A stretch of 64,000 nt of DNA, taken from Chlorobiaceae bacterium. Lineage in GTDB: Bacteria > Bacteroidota > Chlorobiia > Chlorobiales > Chlorobiaceae. The stretch spans positions 186,001 to 250,000 of the forward strand of contig JABDHK010000010.1 of the NCBI GenBank assembly GCA_012972835.1. The letters are read 5' to 3'. Shown in pieces: positions 27,043-36,587 of this stretch. Position numbers and translations under genes: made by a program. Numbering within the stretch: position 1 is the stretch's first letter; the number at the start of each line of letters is the position of its first letter. The notes beneath the pieces were generated by a model. That model worked only from the letters and a program-made list of their open reading frames with translations. It was not told the origin of the DNA and ran no database searches.

Positions 27043-28162
27043 TGCTATTGAATCGTTCGAGAAAATCTGCTTTCCACTCTATGAAAGAGCCATTCTGTAT
27101 TTGTGTTCGTGCAGTTGCCGTGAGCCACATAAAAAAAGAGATATTCTGCAGCGTGCAGAGTTTAAGGCCGAGAATTTCACCAACGTTCAGAAGGTGGCGG
27201 ATATAAGCGCGCGAAAAGTTCCGGCAGACATGGTTGTCGAATCCTTCATCAATTGAGGAGAAATCCGCAGCATAGCATGCCGAGCGGAGGTTCATCTTTC
27301 CATGTCGGGTATAGACCCTGCCGTTGCGACCCTCACGGGTTGGAATGACACAGTCGAACATATCAACACCGCGTTCGATAGCGTTCAGGATGTTTTCCGG
27401 AGTGCCAACACCCATGAGATAGCGAGGTTTTTTTTCAGGAAGCAGCGTATGAGAAAGTTCAAGGACACGGTACATCTCAGCAGCAGGTTCACCGACGGCC
27501 ATACCGCCTATGGCATAACCGTCAAAATCAAGATCAACAAGAGCTTTTGTTGACAGTTCACGCAGATCATCATGGATGCCTCCCTGAGTGATACCGAAGA
27601 GGTATTGTTTGTGACCGTAGAGGGGAGAGGTTGTTGTGAAATGTTCTTTTGCCCTTTCAGCCCATCGGATGGTCAGTTCTCCAGATATGCGGATGTACTC
27701 TTTTTCAGCGGTTGATGGCGGGCACTCATCGAGAGGCATCATGATGTCGCTGCCGATAATGCGCTGGGTTTCGACAACATTTTCAGGGGTGAAGTGCTGT
27801 TTTGAACCATCAAGATGTGATTTGAACATGACACCCTCTTCAGTGATTCTGCGCAGATCAGAGAGTGAGTATACCTGGTAGCCACCGCTATCGGTCAACA
27901 GCGGCCCATCCCAGTTCATGAATTGGTGTACACCACCGGCCTTGAAAAGAGTGTCGTTTCCTGGTCTTAGAAAGAGGTGGTAGGTATTAGCCAGAATAAT
28001 GTGAACGTTGATCTCTATAAGTTCCCGCGGTTCTACTGACTTGACGCTGGCGCGGGTGCCAACCGGCATAAAAATCGGGGTAGGTAGAGTACCATGACTG
28101 GTCTCAAGAACTCCACAACGGGCAGAAGAGTGGGGATCGGTGGTTATGATATTGAATTTCAT
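27029..28162 (-). CDS. tgt: tRNA-guanine transglycosylase (queuosine), zinc site altered
   Basis: 377 aa from ATG 28162. The frame is open 28 codons further up, but MKFNIITTDP is the usual start. DSGGYQ has the first catalytic Asp; the nucleophile Asp is in FDCVIPTREGRNG. It exchanges guanine 34 for preQ1 in tRNAs with GUN anticodons. Oddly, the zinc ligands CxCxxC...H of the family read FDNHVC and TLQN here: two of three Cys and the His are replaced. The fold around them (RNFSRAYIRHLL) is intact. It overlaps rimO by 14 bp. Family is secure; catalytic state without zinc is open. Confidence 0.93.
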   Translation of the reverse strand: MKFNIITTDPHSSARCGVLETSHGTLPTPIFMPVGTRASVKSVEPRELIEINVHIILANTYHLFLRPGNDTLFKAGGVHQFMNWDGPLLTDSGGYQVYSLSDLRRITEEGVMFKSHLDGSKQHFTPENVVETQRIIGSDIMMPLDECPPSTAEKEYIRISGELTIRWAERAKEHFTTTSPLYGHKQYLFGITQGGIHDDLRELSTKALVDLDFDGYAIGGMAVGEPAAEMYRVLELSHTLLPEKKPRYLMGVGTPENILNAIERGVDMFDCVIPTREGRNGRVYTRHGKMNLRSACYAADFSSIDEGFDNHVCRNFSRAYIRHLLNVGEILGLKLCTLQNISFFMWLTATARTQIQNGSFIEWKADFLERFNSNENT

Positions 28163-28385
28163 CTCTCTTGCAGTGGTAGGGATATTCCTGAAAGTATGCG
28201 GTAATTGATTGTCAAGGTAGACAATGGGCGGCATAAAAAAAAGCATGGAATCTGCCCCTGTTCAGCTGCTCTTGAGAGAATGCCTGCCTATAATTATTTT
28301 ATAAAAAAATAGCCTAAAAATACGTCGCTTATCTTTTGTTTGTTATATATTGCAGGAGTTAAAACGAAATTAAACTCCAATACCT

Positions 28386-30488
28386 ATGCAGAAACCAGGG
28401 CGCAGAAAAAAAACAGACCTGTTTGCTCTCAATCCGAATCATTTCAGTCAGGATGAGCAGGTGTTTCGTTCAATTACTGAGCACATTGATGGGGTGGCCT
28501 TTATGGCTGGCCCCAACTCGATAGTGAGCTATATTTCGCCAGCGGCGGAAAAGATATTCGGGTTTATGCCCGCTGAAATGACCGGTCGATCCTTTGCCGG
28601 GTTTCTTGAAGAAGAAAAAGAAATGCTGCAAACTCTTGCCGCCATCAATGAGACTTGCCAGAATCACCTTCCAACTCAGACACTCGATCTGCATTTCCGC
28701 AGAAAAAATGGCTCACTCTTTTGGGGTGAACTCCATTTACAATATTTTCAGGATCATGGCATACCCTGCATTATAGGGTGGCTTTACGATGTCACGGTGC
28801 GCAAGCGCCAGGAGGCACATCTGTTATGTCGTGCAAACCTCTTTGAAAAAGCCGATACACTCTCCATTGAAGAGTTGCTGCAGGCTACGCTTGATGAAGC
28901 AGCTCGACTTACAGAGAGCACCATCGGCTTTTGCACTTTTCTCAGGGATGATTTATGTTCACACACACTGCAGGTATTGTCAAGCAAAGCAAACCACATG
29001 GCTGGCTGTCTGGGCGAAAATGGAGAAATTTATTCATTCGACCAGGCTGAGTATTTGACCGAGGCATTACGCTGCCAGAAAACGGTGATTCATAATGATG
29101 ATGATAGTGCAAAAAAGCACAGGAGTCGATCGGGCAATTATCCGGAAATCAGAAGGACACTGGTTGTGTCAATCATGAAAGATGGAATGGTTACGGCGAT
29201 TTTTGGCGTTGGGGGAAACTCTCATTTCTATGATGAGTATGACAATAATCTGGTAACAGATTTTGCTGATCTTGCCAATGATATTGTTATCCGCAAGCGT
29301 GCAGAGCTGCTTGAGAAGAGTATGGAGGCCCGGCTGATTCAGGCTCAAAAAATGGCACTCGTTGGTAAGTTGATCAATACTGTAGGGAGCAACTACAGTC
29401 AGCTGCTCGATATCATTCTTGATAAGGTCAAGAAGGCTATGGATCCGGAGATGTTACAGTCAAATAAATCTCAGTTGAAAAACCTTGGCGCAATTGTTGA
29501 GGCCGCTTGCAGTTCCAGGGATATGATGAGTCAACTTCTTACTTTTGCCCGAAGCAGGCCAGCTATGCCAATAGTTCTTGATTTGAACATTCTGGTTGAT
29601 GGTTTGTTGGGCATGCTCAGAGAGCGGATTGGTGTCAATATCCAGCTTTTGTTGATACCCGACAGAGAAAGAACTCTGGTAAAAGTAGATCCTTCGCACA
29701 TTGATCAGCTTCTTACTCTTCTCTGCATTAATGCCCGGGATGCCATAGCTGGCAATGGCAAGATCACGATTGAGACAGGCAGGATTTTTATCGATGAGGA
29801 TGATTGTGCCGCAAACCATCTCTTCAGTGCACCAGGCAACTATGTGGCCCTGTCGGTGAGTGATAACGGTATTGGTATAGAAAAAAAGAACTTACCCTAT
29901 ATTTTTGAGCCATTTTTTACTACCAAGAAAAGTGAAGGAGAGTTTGGTCTCGGCCTGTCCATAGCATACGGTATAGCTAAACAGAACAAAGGTTGTATTG
30001 ATTGCAGGAGTGAGTTGGGGAAGGGAACTACCTTCACGATCTATTTACCGCACCATACGGGCAGTCACTATTTATATGAGGAGGAGGCCCCGCCCATAAC
30101 CTGCCAGTTGAAAAAAAAGATATTGCTGGTGGAAGGGGAACCTGAAATCCTGAATCTCTATAAGCGTATCCTTGAAAAAGCCGGATATACAGTTTTACCC
30201 GTTGACACACCTGACGAAGCAATTCGAATTGCCAGTGAATTTGATAGTGATATTGATCTGCTTCTAAGTGAAGTTGTTTTGCCGGAAGTGAATGGATGTG
30301 ACCTTTCAAAAAAGCTTCAGAAGTTCTGCCCTAAACTGAAAACCCTCTATTTGTCAGGTCATCATAACGATCTGATTGCTCAATACGGGGTGCTTGGCAA
30401 AGGGGCTGGCTTTATCCGGAAACCTTTTTTTATCAACGAGTTGACCTTGAAAGTTCATAATCTGTTGAACTCTGTCGCTGTTCAATGA
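28386..30488 (+). CDS. Hybrid histidine-kinase-like protein without phosphoacceptor His and Asp
   Basis: 700 aa: PAS (25-140), GAF (150-310), dimerisation helix (about 320-385), HATPase (to about 560), receiver (575-695). Where relatives have QKM..VGQLAGGIAHDFNN the protein has QKMALVGKLINTVGSNYSQ, so His is Ser. In the receiver the usual DEP acidic pair is VEGEP and the phosphoacceptor Asp is Glu (LLLSEVVLPEVNG). The ATP lid is normal: NARDAI, DNGIGI, FEPFFTTK, GLGLSIAYGI. It may bind ATP and ligand without phosphotransfer, acting as an allosteric partner of another kinase. It stands alone; no Shine-Dalgarno before ATG 28386. Confidence 0.88.
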   Translation: MQKPGRRKKTDLFALNPNHFSQDEQVFRSITEHIDGVAFMAGPNSIVSYISPAAEKIFGFMPAEMTGRSFAGFLEEEKEMLQTLAAINETCQNHLPTQTLDLHFRRKNGSLFWGELHLQYFQDHGIPCIIGWLYDVTVRKRQEAHLLCRANLFEKADTLSIEELLQATLDEAARLTESTIGFCTFLRDDLCSHTLQVLSSKANHMAGCLGENGEIYSFDQAEYLTEALRCQKTVIHNDDDSAKKHRSRSGNYPEIRRTLVVSIMKDGMVTAIFGVGGNSHFYDEYDNNLVTDFADLANDIVIRKRAELLEKSMEARLIQAQKMALVGKLINTVGSNYSQLLDIILDKVKKAMDPEMLQSNKSQLKNLGAIVEAACSSRDMMSQLLTFARSRPAMPIVLDLNILVDGLLGMLRERIGVNIQLLLIPDRERTLVKVDPSHIDQLLTLLCINARDAIAGNGKITIETGRIFIDEDDCAANHLFSAPGNYVALSVSDNGIGIEKKNLPYIFEPFFTTKKSEGEFGLGLSIAYGIAKQNKGCIDCRSELGKGTTFTIYLPHHTGSHYLYEEEAPPITCQLKKKILLVEGEPEILNLYKRILEKAGYTVLPVDTPDEAIRIASEFDSDIDLLLSEVVLPEVNGCDLSKKLQKFCPKLKTLYLSGHHNDLIAQYGVLGKGAGFIRKPFFINELTLKVHNLLNSVAVQ

Positions 30489-30504
30489 ACATTGACTTTT
30501 TATT

Positions 30505-30537
30505 ATTCCCCGTTATGTTGCCGTCATGACGGGGAAT
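30505..30537. terminator. 9-bp inverted repeat between convergent genes
   Basis: ATTCCCCGT (30505-30513) and ACGGGGAAT (30529-30537) around a 15-nt loop, between the stops at 30488 and 30539. There is no clear T-run on either side, so intrinsic termination would be inefficient. Position suggests a bidirectional stop. Confidence 0.55.
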
Positions 30538-30538
30538 A

Positions 30539-31357
30539 TCACTCCATTGAGCTTACCTTGACCGATACACTGAGCTTTTCCAGTGCACTGCCTTTATAGG
30601 TGCCCCGTACTGGTGGAACGTCATCATAGTCCCTTCCGGAACCGATCTTGATATACCGTTCATCGACAAACAGGGTGCTATGTGTCGGATCCATGCCGAT
30701 CCATCCCTTATCTTTGCCGCAGTAGACTTCGCACCATGCGTGGGTTGCTTCATCCCGTCCATCAGGCGTGCTTCCTCCGAAAAGATATCCGCTTACATAT
30801 CGGGCAGGCACTCCGAGATATCGGCAGGCAGCAAGCATGATATGGGCAAAATCCTGGCACACTCCCCGACCGAGAGCCATGACAACAGCACTGGTACTGT
30901 GAACGTCGGTTACTCCAGGTTCGTAGATGAATGATTCATTGATGTGACGGCATATAGATTCCGCAAGCTGAAAACTGTCAGTATTGGTGGCAAAAAGGGA
31001 GGTAAAGTCGCGTATCGCCTGATCAAAATGCACATAGCGACTCTGGCAGGAAAAATCGATAAGAAAAATATCCTCATTCTCTGTTGCTGAGCTTCGGCCA
31101 GGGCCAGTTTCAACAACAGAGGTTGCAACGATCTTCACCCGTTTATGACTCTGGAGCAGGTTGAAGTGATTGACAATGTTTCCGTAGAAATCGGTGTATT
31201 CAAAAATGGTGGCCGGTGGGTCAACCTGAAGATTGAAGCTTGCACAGCGCTGGGGAGCCGCTGGATTGTTATCGGGGTGCAATCTTACTTCAGTAGCTGT
31301 TTCATAGATCGGGCTATCATATTCAAACAGGGTGGAGTGTTCAACTTTTACAATCAT
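30539..31357 (-). CDS. Transglutaminase-like protein
   Basis: 272 aa: an N-terminal beta-sandwich domain (1-150) and a transglutaminase/protease-like core with the triad Cys in GRGVCQDFAH, His in EATHAWCEVY and Asp in IGMDPTHS. No signal peptide, so cytoplasmic. Families of this kind are found with alpha-E and circularly permuted ATP-grasp proteins, as here, and are thought to make or cut amide bonds in an unknown peptide product. Third gene of the run on the minus strand, 21 bp after the alpha-E gene. Confidence 0.88.
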   Translation of the reverse strand: MIVKVEHSTLFEYDSPIYETATEVRLHPDNNPAAPQRCASFNLQVDPPATIFEYTDFYGNIVNHFNLLQSHKRVKIVATSVVETGPGRSSATENEDIFLIDFSCQSRYVHFDQAIRDFTSLFATNTDSFQLAESICRHINESFIYEPGVTDVHSTSAVVMALGRGVCQDFAHIMLAACRYLGVPARYVSGYLFGGSTPDGRDEATHAWCEVYCGKDKGWIGMDPTHSTLFVDERYIKIGSGRDYDDVPPVRGTYKGSALEKLSVSVKVSSME

Positions 31358-31378
31358 GCTCTTATTGTTTGCGTCCTG

Positions 31379-32452
31379 TTATTGCTGTTGCTGATGTTGC
31401 TGTGCCTGGCTCCAGTTGGGGCGACCTCCTGCAATTCCGGTAAATGGAAGGGCTTCAGCAATGTCTGATGACTCGATTTCCGGTGTGTGATAGGCAAAAT
31501 AGGTCAGGTGAACCTGTTCGCCCACTTTCACCAGTCGATGTTCCAGGTCTTCAAGATAGGTGTGCAAACCTTTCGAATAGATATCTTCAATTGCAGTATA
31601 ACTGAGCTCAGCTTCAAGTTTTCCGATAAGCCGGTCTGCATTGTTGACGTAACGGTGTCGTGAGCTGCCTGATATTCTCCAGAGAGCATCTTCCGCAGCG
31701 CAGACCGAAAAGTTTATGCTGCGCGGGAATGTCCTGTCCAGAATAAGAAAACGCAGGATGTTGTCAGGGTCGATTTTTGAAAGGTAAACTTTACGGAAGG
31801 CCTCCAATGCGCTGCAGCTTTTCAGCACCGCCATCCACTGAATGATATCCTCCGAGCCTTCAACAATCTCAGCCTGGCTTTGTGCCTCAGATAGCAGCAT
31901 GTGGTACTTGACATCAATAAGCCTGGCTATATTGTCGCTGCGTTCAAGATACTTGGCAATCTGGATGAAGTCCCATCCTTCATTACGGGAGAAGGTGTTG
32001 TCCGTAATGCCTTGAAAGAGATGTGAAGCGTTTTTGATCTCCTTGTAAAACCCGTAAGGGTCGTTATGCACAAACTGCGGGGTCACACTTTGCAGATAGT
32101 GGTAGAGGTTGTTGACCTGCTCCCACATTTCACTTGATATGCTTTCGATAATGCTCCGTGCATTTTCTCTTGCAAGACCGATACATGAGGTTATGGAGTT
32201 CGGATTATTTTTGTTGAACACCAGATAATCGGTAACGCTATGCGCAGTGTATTCGTTGTAGAGGTTGTTGAAGCGCTCTTTGTCGCTGGTGACAAGAATA
32301 AGAGCTATCCAGTAGTTCGGATTCTCTACATGGGTAATTTTATTGAGGTCGAGCAGCAGGTTGAAATTGACGTCAAGAAACCTTGCTGTGTTTTCAGCGC
32401 GTTCAAAATAACGACTCATCCAGAACAGGGATTCGGCAACACGGCTTAACAT
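31379..32452 (-). CDS. Alpha-E domain protein
   Basis: 357-aa, almost wholly helical protein beginning MLSRVAESLFWMSRYFERAE, the signature of the alpha-E family. Two similar halves can be seen (RYFERAENTARFLDV near 14 and KYLERSDNIARLIDV near 157). The C-terminus ends in a Gln/His run (QAQQHQQQQ). Biochemical role unknown; it always travels with ATP-grasp and transglutaminase partners. It is 20 bp after the ATP-grasp gene, so co-transcribed. Confidence 0.88.
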   Translation of the reverse strand: MLSRVAESLFWMSRYFERAENTARFLDVNFNLLLDLNKITHVENPNYWIALILVTSDKERFNNLYNEYTAHSVTDYLVFNKNNPNSITSCIGLARENARSIIESISSEMWEQVNNLYHYLQSVTPQFVHNDPYGFYKEIKNASHLFQGITDNTFSRNEGWDFIQIAKYLERSDNIARLIDVKYHMLLSEAQSQAEIVEGSEDIIQWMAVLKSCSALEAFRKVYLSKIDPDNILRFLILDRTFPRSINFSVCAAEDALWRISGSSRHRYVNNADRLIGKLEAELSYTAIEDIYSKGLHTYLEDLEHRLVKVGEQVHLTYFAYHTPEIESSDIAEALPFTGIAGGRPNWSQAQQHQQQQ

Positions 32453-32472
32453 AGATAATCAGAAATTAATGT

Positions 32473-33921
32473 TTATTCATCGACAACCCAGGTGTCCTTG
32501 CTTCCACCGCCCTGAGATGAGTTGACCACAAGGGATCCACGTTTGAGAGCTACTCTTGTCAGTCCTCCCGGGACTATAGTAATAGTTTTACCGTACAAAA
32601 CATAGGGGCGCAGGTCGATATGACATCCCCAAAGGTCGGTGTCATTAAAAAAGCTGGGGTGACGCGACAGTGAAATAGTTGGCTGGGCAATGTAGTTGCG
32701 GGGATTGGCAACGATCATCTCTGCAAAATTTTCCTGCTGTTCAATTGTTGATTCCGGTCCTACCAGCATACCGTACCCTCCGGATTCATTGGCCGCCTTC
32801 ACCACAAGTGTCCCTAAATTTTCAAGGATATATTTGAGATGAGAAGGATTACTTGCCAGCCAGGTTGGCACGTTCTGCAGAATTGGATCTTCGCCAAGAT
32901 AATACTTGATGATTTCAGGAACAAAACTGTAAATGACCTTGTCGTCTGCCACGCCGGTACCGATCGCATTGGCAAGTGTTACATTTCCTTTGCGGTATGC
33001 ATTGACAATACCTGCAACACCAAGTTTCGAGTCGGGGCGAAAAATAAGCGGATCAAGATAGGCATCATCAACCCTTCTGTAAATTACATCAACACGTTCA
33101 AGACCGCGAGTTGTTCTTGTGTAGACCTTATTGTTGTTGACCACCAGATCTTTTCCTTCAGTCAGCTCAACACCCATCTGCCGGGCAAGGAAGCTGTGCT
33201 CAAAGTATGCCGAGTTGTATATGCCTGGCGTAAGCACAACAACATTTGGTTCGCGTCTGGATAGGGGACTAATTTCCTGCAGGGTACGGAGCAGCTCCTG
33301 CGGATAATTATCAATCGGACGGATCTTGTATTTGTCAAAAAGGACCGGGAAAGCGCGTTTCATCGCCTGCCGGTTCTGTAACATATAGGAGACCCCACTT
33401 GGGGTGCGGAGGTTATCTTCAAGCACTAGGTAGTTTCCTTCGGCATCTCGTATGATATCACTGCCGGTAACATGAATATAGATACCGAGGGGAGGGTTTA
33501 CACCAACAAATTCCCGCCTGAAATGCTGACTTCCGAGGATAAGTTCCGGAGGGATTATTTTGTCTTTAAGGATTTTCTGGGTGTGATAGATATCGTAGAG
33601 AAACTCATTGAGCGCGGTAATCCTCTGTATAAGACCTTTTTCAATGGTTTGCCATTCATGTGCAGGCACTACCCTCGGAATAAGATCAAACGGAAAAAGC
33701 CGCTCAACACCCTCATCCTCGCCGTAAACCGTAAAAGTGATACCCTGGTTCCGGAAAAAAATGTTGACAATTTCTCGGCGGGCTTTAATATCCTCAATTG
33801 AAAACTGACCGAAGCGGTGAAGCATCTTGTCATAATGGGGCCGGGGGATTCCATCTCTTGAAATAACCTCATCAAAAAACCGGCCTGCATCTGCTTCATA
33901 TCGCTCAAAGAAGCGACTCAT
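32473..33921 (-). CDS. Circularly permuted type 2 ATP-grasp protein
   Basis: 482 aa. Family marks: [13 protein letters not shown] near residue 78, [31 protein letters not shown]-type segment, [13 protein letters not shown] (ATP-binding glycine loop), and [11 protein letters not shown] followed by [19 protein letters not shown] near the C-terminus. It probably ligates an amino group to a carboxylate with ATP; substrate unknown. First gene of the three-gene run with the alpha-E and transglutaminase proteins. Confidence 0.9.
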   Translation of the reverse strand: MSRFFERYEADAGRFFDEVISRDGIPRPHYDKMLHRFGQFSIEDIKARREIVNIFFRNQGITFTVYGEDEGVERLFPFDLIPRVVPAHEWQTIEKGLIQRITALNEFLYDIYHTQKILKDKIIPPELILGSQHFRREFVGVNPPLGIYIHVTGSDIIRDAEGNYLVLEDNLRTPSGVSYMLQNRQAMKRAFPVLFDKYKIRPIDNYPQELLRTLQEISPLSRREPNVVVLTPGIYNSAYFEHSFLARQMGVELTEGKDLVVNNNKVYTRTTRGLERVDVIYRRVDDAYLDPLIFRPDSKLGVAGIVNAYRKGNVTLANAIGTGVADDKVIYSFVPEIIKYYLGEDPILQNVPTWLASNPSHLKYILENLGTLVVKAANESGGYGMLVGPESTIEQQENFAEMIVANPRNYIAQPTISLSRHPSFFNDTDLWGCHIDLRPYVLYGKTITIVPGGLTRVALKRGSLVVNSSQGGGSKDTWVVDE

Positions 33922-34098
33922 ATGCGTATTTCCTCATGTTTATGGAAAATCAGCTTGTGTTTACTTTTCACATTCTGTATATACTTAAATAATTTCGGAT
34001 TTTGATAATAAAAGCCTAAATAAGTTACATTGTCAAGGAAAAAACTTTTTATCCATTCTGCTATTAATGGTTTCGAGCCTGAATCTCTATGGGATATA

Positions 34099-34162
34099 CT
34101 CCCTAAAGCTTTGCTTCCATACCCCGCAGCTCTGGCGGGGTTCTTGATCAGGGAGTTTTTTA
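34099..34162 (+). repeat. Nested hairpin element, possible terminator
   Basis: Outer stem ACTCCCT (34099-34105) with AGGGAGT (34150-34156), inner stem ACCCCGC (34121-34127) with GCGGGGT (34135-34141), then TTTTT. It lies in the 334-bp gap between the divergent ATP-grasp and epimerase genes, where no transcript needs to end. Its shape recalls dispersed palindromic units. The rest of the gap shows nothing I can name apart from promoter-like AT-rich sequence. Confidence 0.45.
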
Positions 34163-34255
34163 TCTTGCTATGATGGTGAATTGTTTTTATCATCAAAGAG
34201 AGAGGGAGTGCTTGATTTTTTTTCGGTTGCTGAACAATGCGCCCGTAACGCTTTA

Positions 34256-35272
34256 ATGAAAAGAATGCATATACTGGTGACCGGTGCTGCCGGATTTATA
34301 GGGTTTCATGTCTGCAGGCAGCTCCTTGAGCGCGGTGATCAAGTAACCGGAATTGACAACATGAACGACTATTATGATGTCTCGCTCAAGGAGGCAAGGC
34401 TTTCGATGCTGTTGCCGTACAATCAATTTACCTATGTAAAAGCCGATATTTCAGATCGTGCTGCCATGGAAGAGCTTTTTCTGACAGGTGGATTTGAACG
34501 GGTGATCAATCTTGCTGCCCAGGCCGGGGTTCGTTATTCGCTGATCAATCCTCATGCCTATATCAACAGCAACATTCTTGGTTTTCTGAATATTCTCGAA
34601 GGATGCCGTCATCATGGGGTAAAGCATCTGGTTTACGCCTCATCAAGCTCGGTATACGGTGCCAATGAGACCATGCCTTTTTCAGTGCATGACAATGTTG
34701 ATCATCCACTCTCACTCTATGCCGCAAGCAAGAAGGCCAATGAACTTATGGCGCATACCTACAGTCATCTCTACAATCTGCCAACAACCGGGCTTCGATT
34801 TTTTACCGTCTACGGTCCCTGGGGAAGGCCTGATATGGCACTATTTCTCTTTACCGATGCCATTGTCAACAACAAGCCTATTCAGGTCTTTAACTACGGT
34901 AAACACCGCAGGGATTTTACCTTTATCGATGATATTTCTGAAGGAGTTCTGAGGACGCTTGATCATGTTGCAGAGCCCAACACAGAGTGGTCTGGCCTCA
35001 AGCCAGATACCGGTTCAAGCCGCGCTCCATGGAGGGTTTATAACATCGGCAACAGCAGCCCCGTCGATCTCATGGACTACATACAAGCTCTTGAGCAAGA
35101 ACTTGGCCAAACAGCTACCAAAGAGTTTCTGCCGATGCAGCCCGGCGACGTGCCCGATACCTATGCCGATGTAGATCAGCTTATGCAGGATGTCCACTAC
35201 AAGCCTGAGACCACAGTACATGAAGGCATTAGACGTTTTGTTGCCTGGTACCGCGACTACTACAAGCTATAG
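34256..35272 (+). CDS. NAD-dependent sugar-nucleotide epimerase, UDP-glucuronate 4-epimerase type
   Basis: 338 aa from ATG 34256 (ATG 34265 also fits; the open frame further up is unlike the family). Short-chain dehydrogenase fold: GAAGFIG near residue 11, the [16 protein letters not shown] segment typical of UDP-glucuronate 4-epimerases, catalytic Ser in ASSSSVYG and YAASK with Tyr and Lys. It would convert UDP-glucuronate to UDP-galacturonate for lipopolysaccharide or capsule. It stands alone. The distinction from other 4-epimerases rests on the DYYDV segment. Confidence 0.88.
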   Translation: MKRMHILVTGAAGFIGFHVCRQLLERGDQVTGIDNMNDYYDVSLKEARLSMLLPYNQFTYVKADISDRAAMEELFLTGGFERVINLAAQAGVRYSLINPHAYINSNILGFLNILEGCRHHGVKHLVYASSSSVYGANETMPFSVHDNVDHPLSLYAASKKANELMAHTYSHLYNLPTTGLRFFTVYGPWGRPDMALFLFTDAIVNNKPIQVFNYGKHRRDFTFIDDISEGVLRTLDHVAEPNTEWSGLKPDTGSSRAPWRVYNIGNSSPVDLMDYIQALEQELGQTATKEFLPMQPGDVPDTYADVDQLMQDVHYKPETTVHEGIRRFVAWYRDYYKL

Positions 35273-35353
35273 GTACCATAGGACTTATAGCTTGTCAACT
35301 GACTGCATTTTTGCCGAGCAGTGCCTGAATGTTGTTGAGAACCAGGCATATGT

Positions 35354-35656
35354 TTACGAACAACAGCCGCCGTTATTTTTCTCTTTGCTGCCATGGTTAC
35401 CGCAACAGCCGCCATGAGGTTTTGCAGTCAGCAACTCTTTAAGCTCTTCATGGGAAGGGACTCTCCCTTTGCAGAGAACCTTTTCATCAACCACCAGCGC
35501 TGGTGTCGAGAGAATGTTGTAAGCCATGATCTGCTGAATATCCTCAACTTTTTCGACCGAAGCATTAATACCTTCAGCTGCAATCACAGCGTTGACCGCA
35601 TCGGCAAGCTGATTGCATGTTGCACAGCCAATTCCAAGAATTTTAACTTTTTTCAT
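35354..35656 (-). CDS. Small thioredoxin-like (redox-active disulfide) protein with Cys-rich tail
   Basis: 100 aa from ATG 35656 (MKKVKILGIGC). The frame is open further up, but that part would overlap the arsR-type gene. CATC at about 11-14 is the active CxxC; LSTPALVVDEKVL is the cis-Pro loop of the TM0996/MTH895 family. The last 20 residues hold two CC pairs (GGCCGNHG and GGCCS) and look metal-binding. It lies 52 bp downstream of an ArsR-type gene on the same strand, a pairing common in arsenic or metal/redox operons. Confidence 0.82.
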   Translation of the reverse strand: MKKVKILGIGCATCNQLADAVNAVIAAEGINASVEKVEDIQQIMAYNILSTPALVVDEKVLCKGRVPSHEELKELLTAKPHGGCCGNHGSKEKNNGGCCS

Positions 35657-35708
35657 TATGGTTTGATTGATTTGTTTTTCGAAAATGAGTGATGTTACAA
35701 AAACCGGG

Positions 35709-36044
35709 TCAGCCACAATCGCAGTGGCATTTTTTACTACTGATAAAAAACCTCGCAAAGAGTGTTGAGGCTTTTAACCAATTCTCCTTGTTAATACAAT
35801 ACTTAACCTTGGGAGGGTTTATCTCGCCCCTTATAAGCCCAGCTTCAAGAAGAGCTTTGAGGTGCTGTGATATGGTTGACTGTGCCATGGGAATAAGCTC
35901 TGTCAGCTCCCCGGTAAAACAGCAGGTTTGACTGGCAAGCAGTTTCAATATTTTTAGTCTCACCGGATGGCTGAGTGCTTTGGCTACTGCCGCCATGACC
36001 TCTTCCTCTCCACTATATTCAACCACCGACAACGTTCTTCGCAT
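35709..36044 (-). CDS. ArsR-family metal/redox-responsive repressor
   Basis: 111-aa winged-helix protein. The sequence KALSHPVRLKILKLL begins the domain; the sensor position after it has a CC pair (SQTCCFTGEL) in place of the classic CxC; the recognition helix is AQSTISQHLKALLEAGLI. The C-terminus ends CHCDCG, three more cysteines. It probably represses itself and the thioredoxin-like gene. Start ATG 36044. A palindrome at 36089-36113 just upstream is a candidate operator. Confidence 0.86.
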   Translation of the reverse strand: MRRTLSVVEYSGEEEVMAAVAKALSHPVRLKILKLLASQTCCFTGELTELIPMAQSTISQHLKALLEAGLIRGEINPPKVKYCINKENWLKASTLFARFFISSKKCHCDCG

Positions 36045-36088
36045 AATGCTTGTTTGTTAAGTTTATCGCAAATTTACGATTAATATTT

Positions 36089-36113
36089 GCAACAACATAA
36101 ATAATATTGTTGC
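36089..36113. promoter_or_regulatory. Inverted repeat upstream of the arsR-type gene
   Basis: GCAACAA (36089-36095) and TTGTTGC (36107-36113), 11 bp apart, 45 bp upstream of the ArsR-type start codon in AT-rich DNA. A second, looser repeat, ATCG-N8-CGAT, lies near 36065-36080. Likely ArsR operator by position. Confidence 0.45.
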
Positions 36114-36215
36114 TTTTGGTTTTCTTCTTACAAAAACATTTCAAATTTTGTGATAAAATGCTAAATTCCTGAAAACAAATGCTTTTTTTACGGAATTTAT
36201 GCTAACACCTCTATT

Positions 36216-36572
36216 ATGAAGCTTGATAGTTATCACATAACAAAGCTCCTTGGCTACATTGCTCAAGGATTGTCGAAAGAGAGTACCTGCTTTCTGGCTG
36301 GAATCAGCAAATCGACATTTTACAAGTGGTACAATGAGGGCAAAGAGCATGAAAGGCAGGGTGATGAAAGTCTTCAACGCCAGCTTTACGATGGAGTTGC
36401 GTTGGCTGAAGCGCAATGCGAGCAGATGCGCCTGAGAACGTTCACCAATGATACCAAAGGGGATTGGCGCGCCAGTGCCAGATATCTGGAACATACCCGC
36501 CCTGATTTATATGCAAATCGCAAGACGCACCCCGAGAAGGGAGAGAAAGCTGAAATTAGGGTTATCGGATAG
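36216..36572 (+). CDS. Phage-type HTH protein (terminase small subunit-like)
   Basis: 118 aa. A homeodomain-like HTH at 5-45 (GYIAQGLSKESTCFLAG then SKSTFYKWYNEGK), followed by a helical part ending RYLEHTRPDLYANRK, the pattern of phage small-terminase-like and related proteins. There is no phage neighbourhood, so it is probably a domesticated or stranded gene. It is convergent with the histidine kinase gene ending at 36588. Confidence 0.65.
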   Translation: MKLDSYHITKLLGYIAQGLSKESTCFLAGISKSTFYKWYNEGKEHERQGDESLQRQLYDGVALAEAQCEQMRLRTFTNDTKGDWRASARYLEHTRPDLYANRKTHPEKGEKAEIRVIG

Positions 36573-36587
36573 AGAGATATCCAGTTA

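Noticed and set aside
34099-34162. End of an IS200/IS605-type element
   Set aside because: No transposase or second end is visible nearby; only the hairpin is seen.
36141-36494. 117-codon minus-strand ORF
   Set aside because: Overlaps the HTH gene 36216-36572, which has a recognisable domain.
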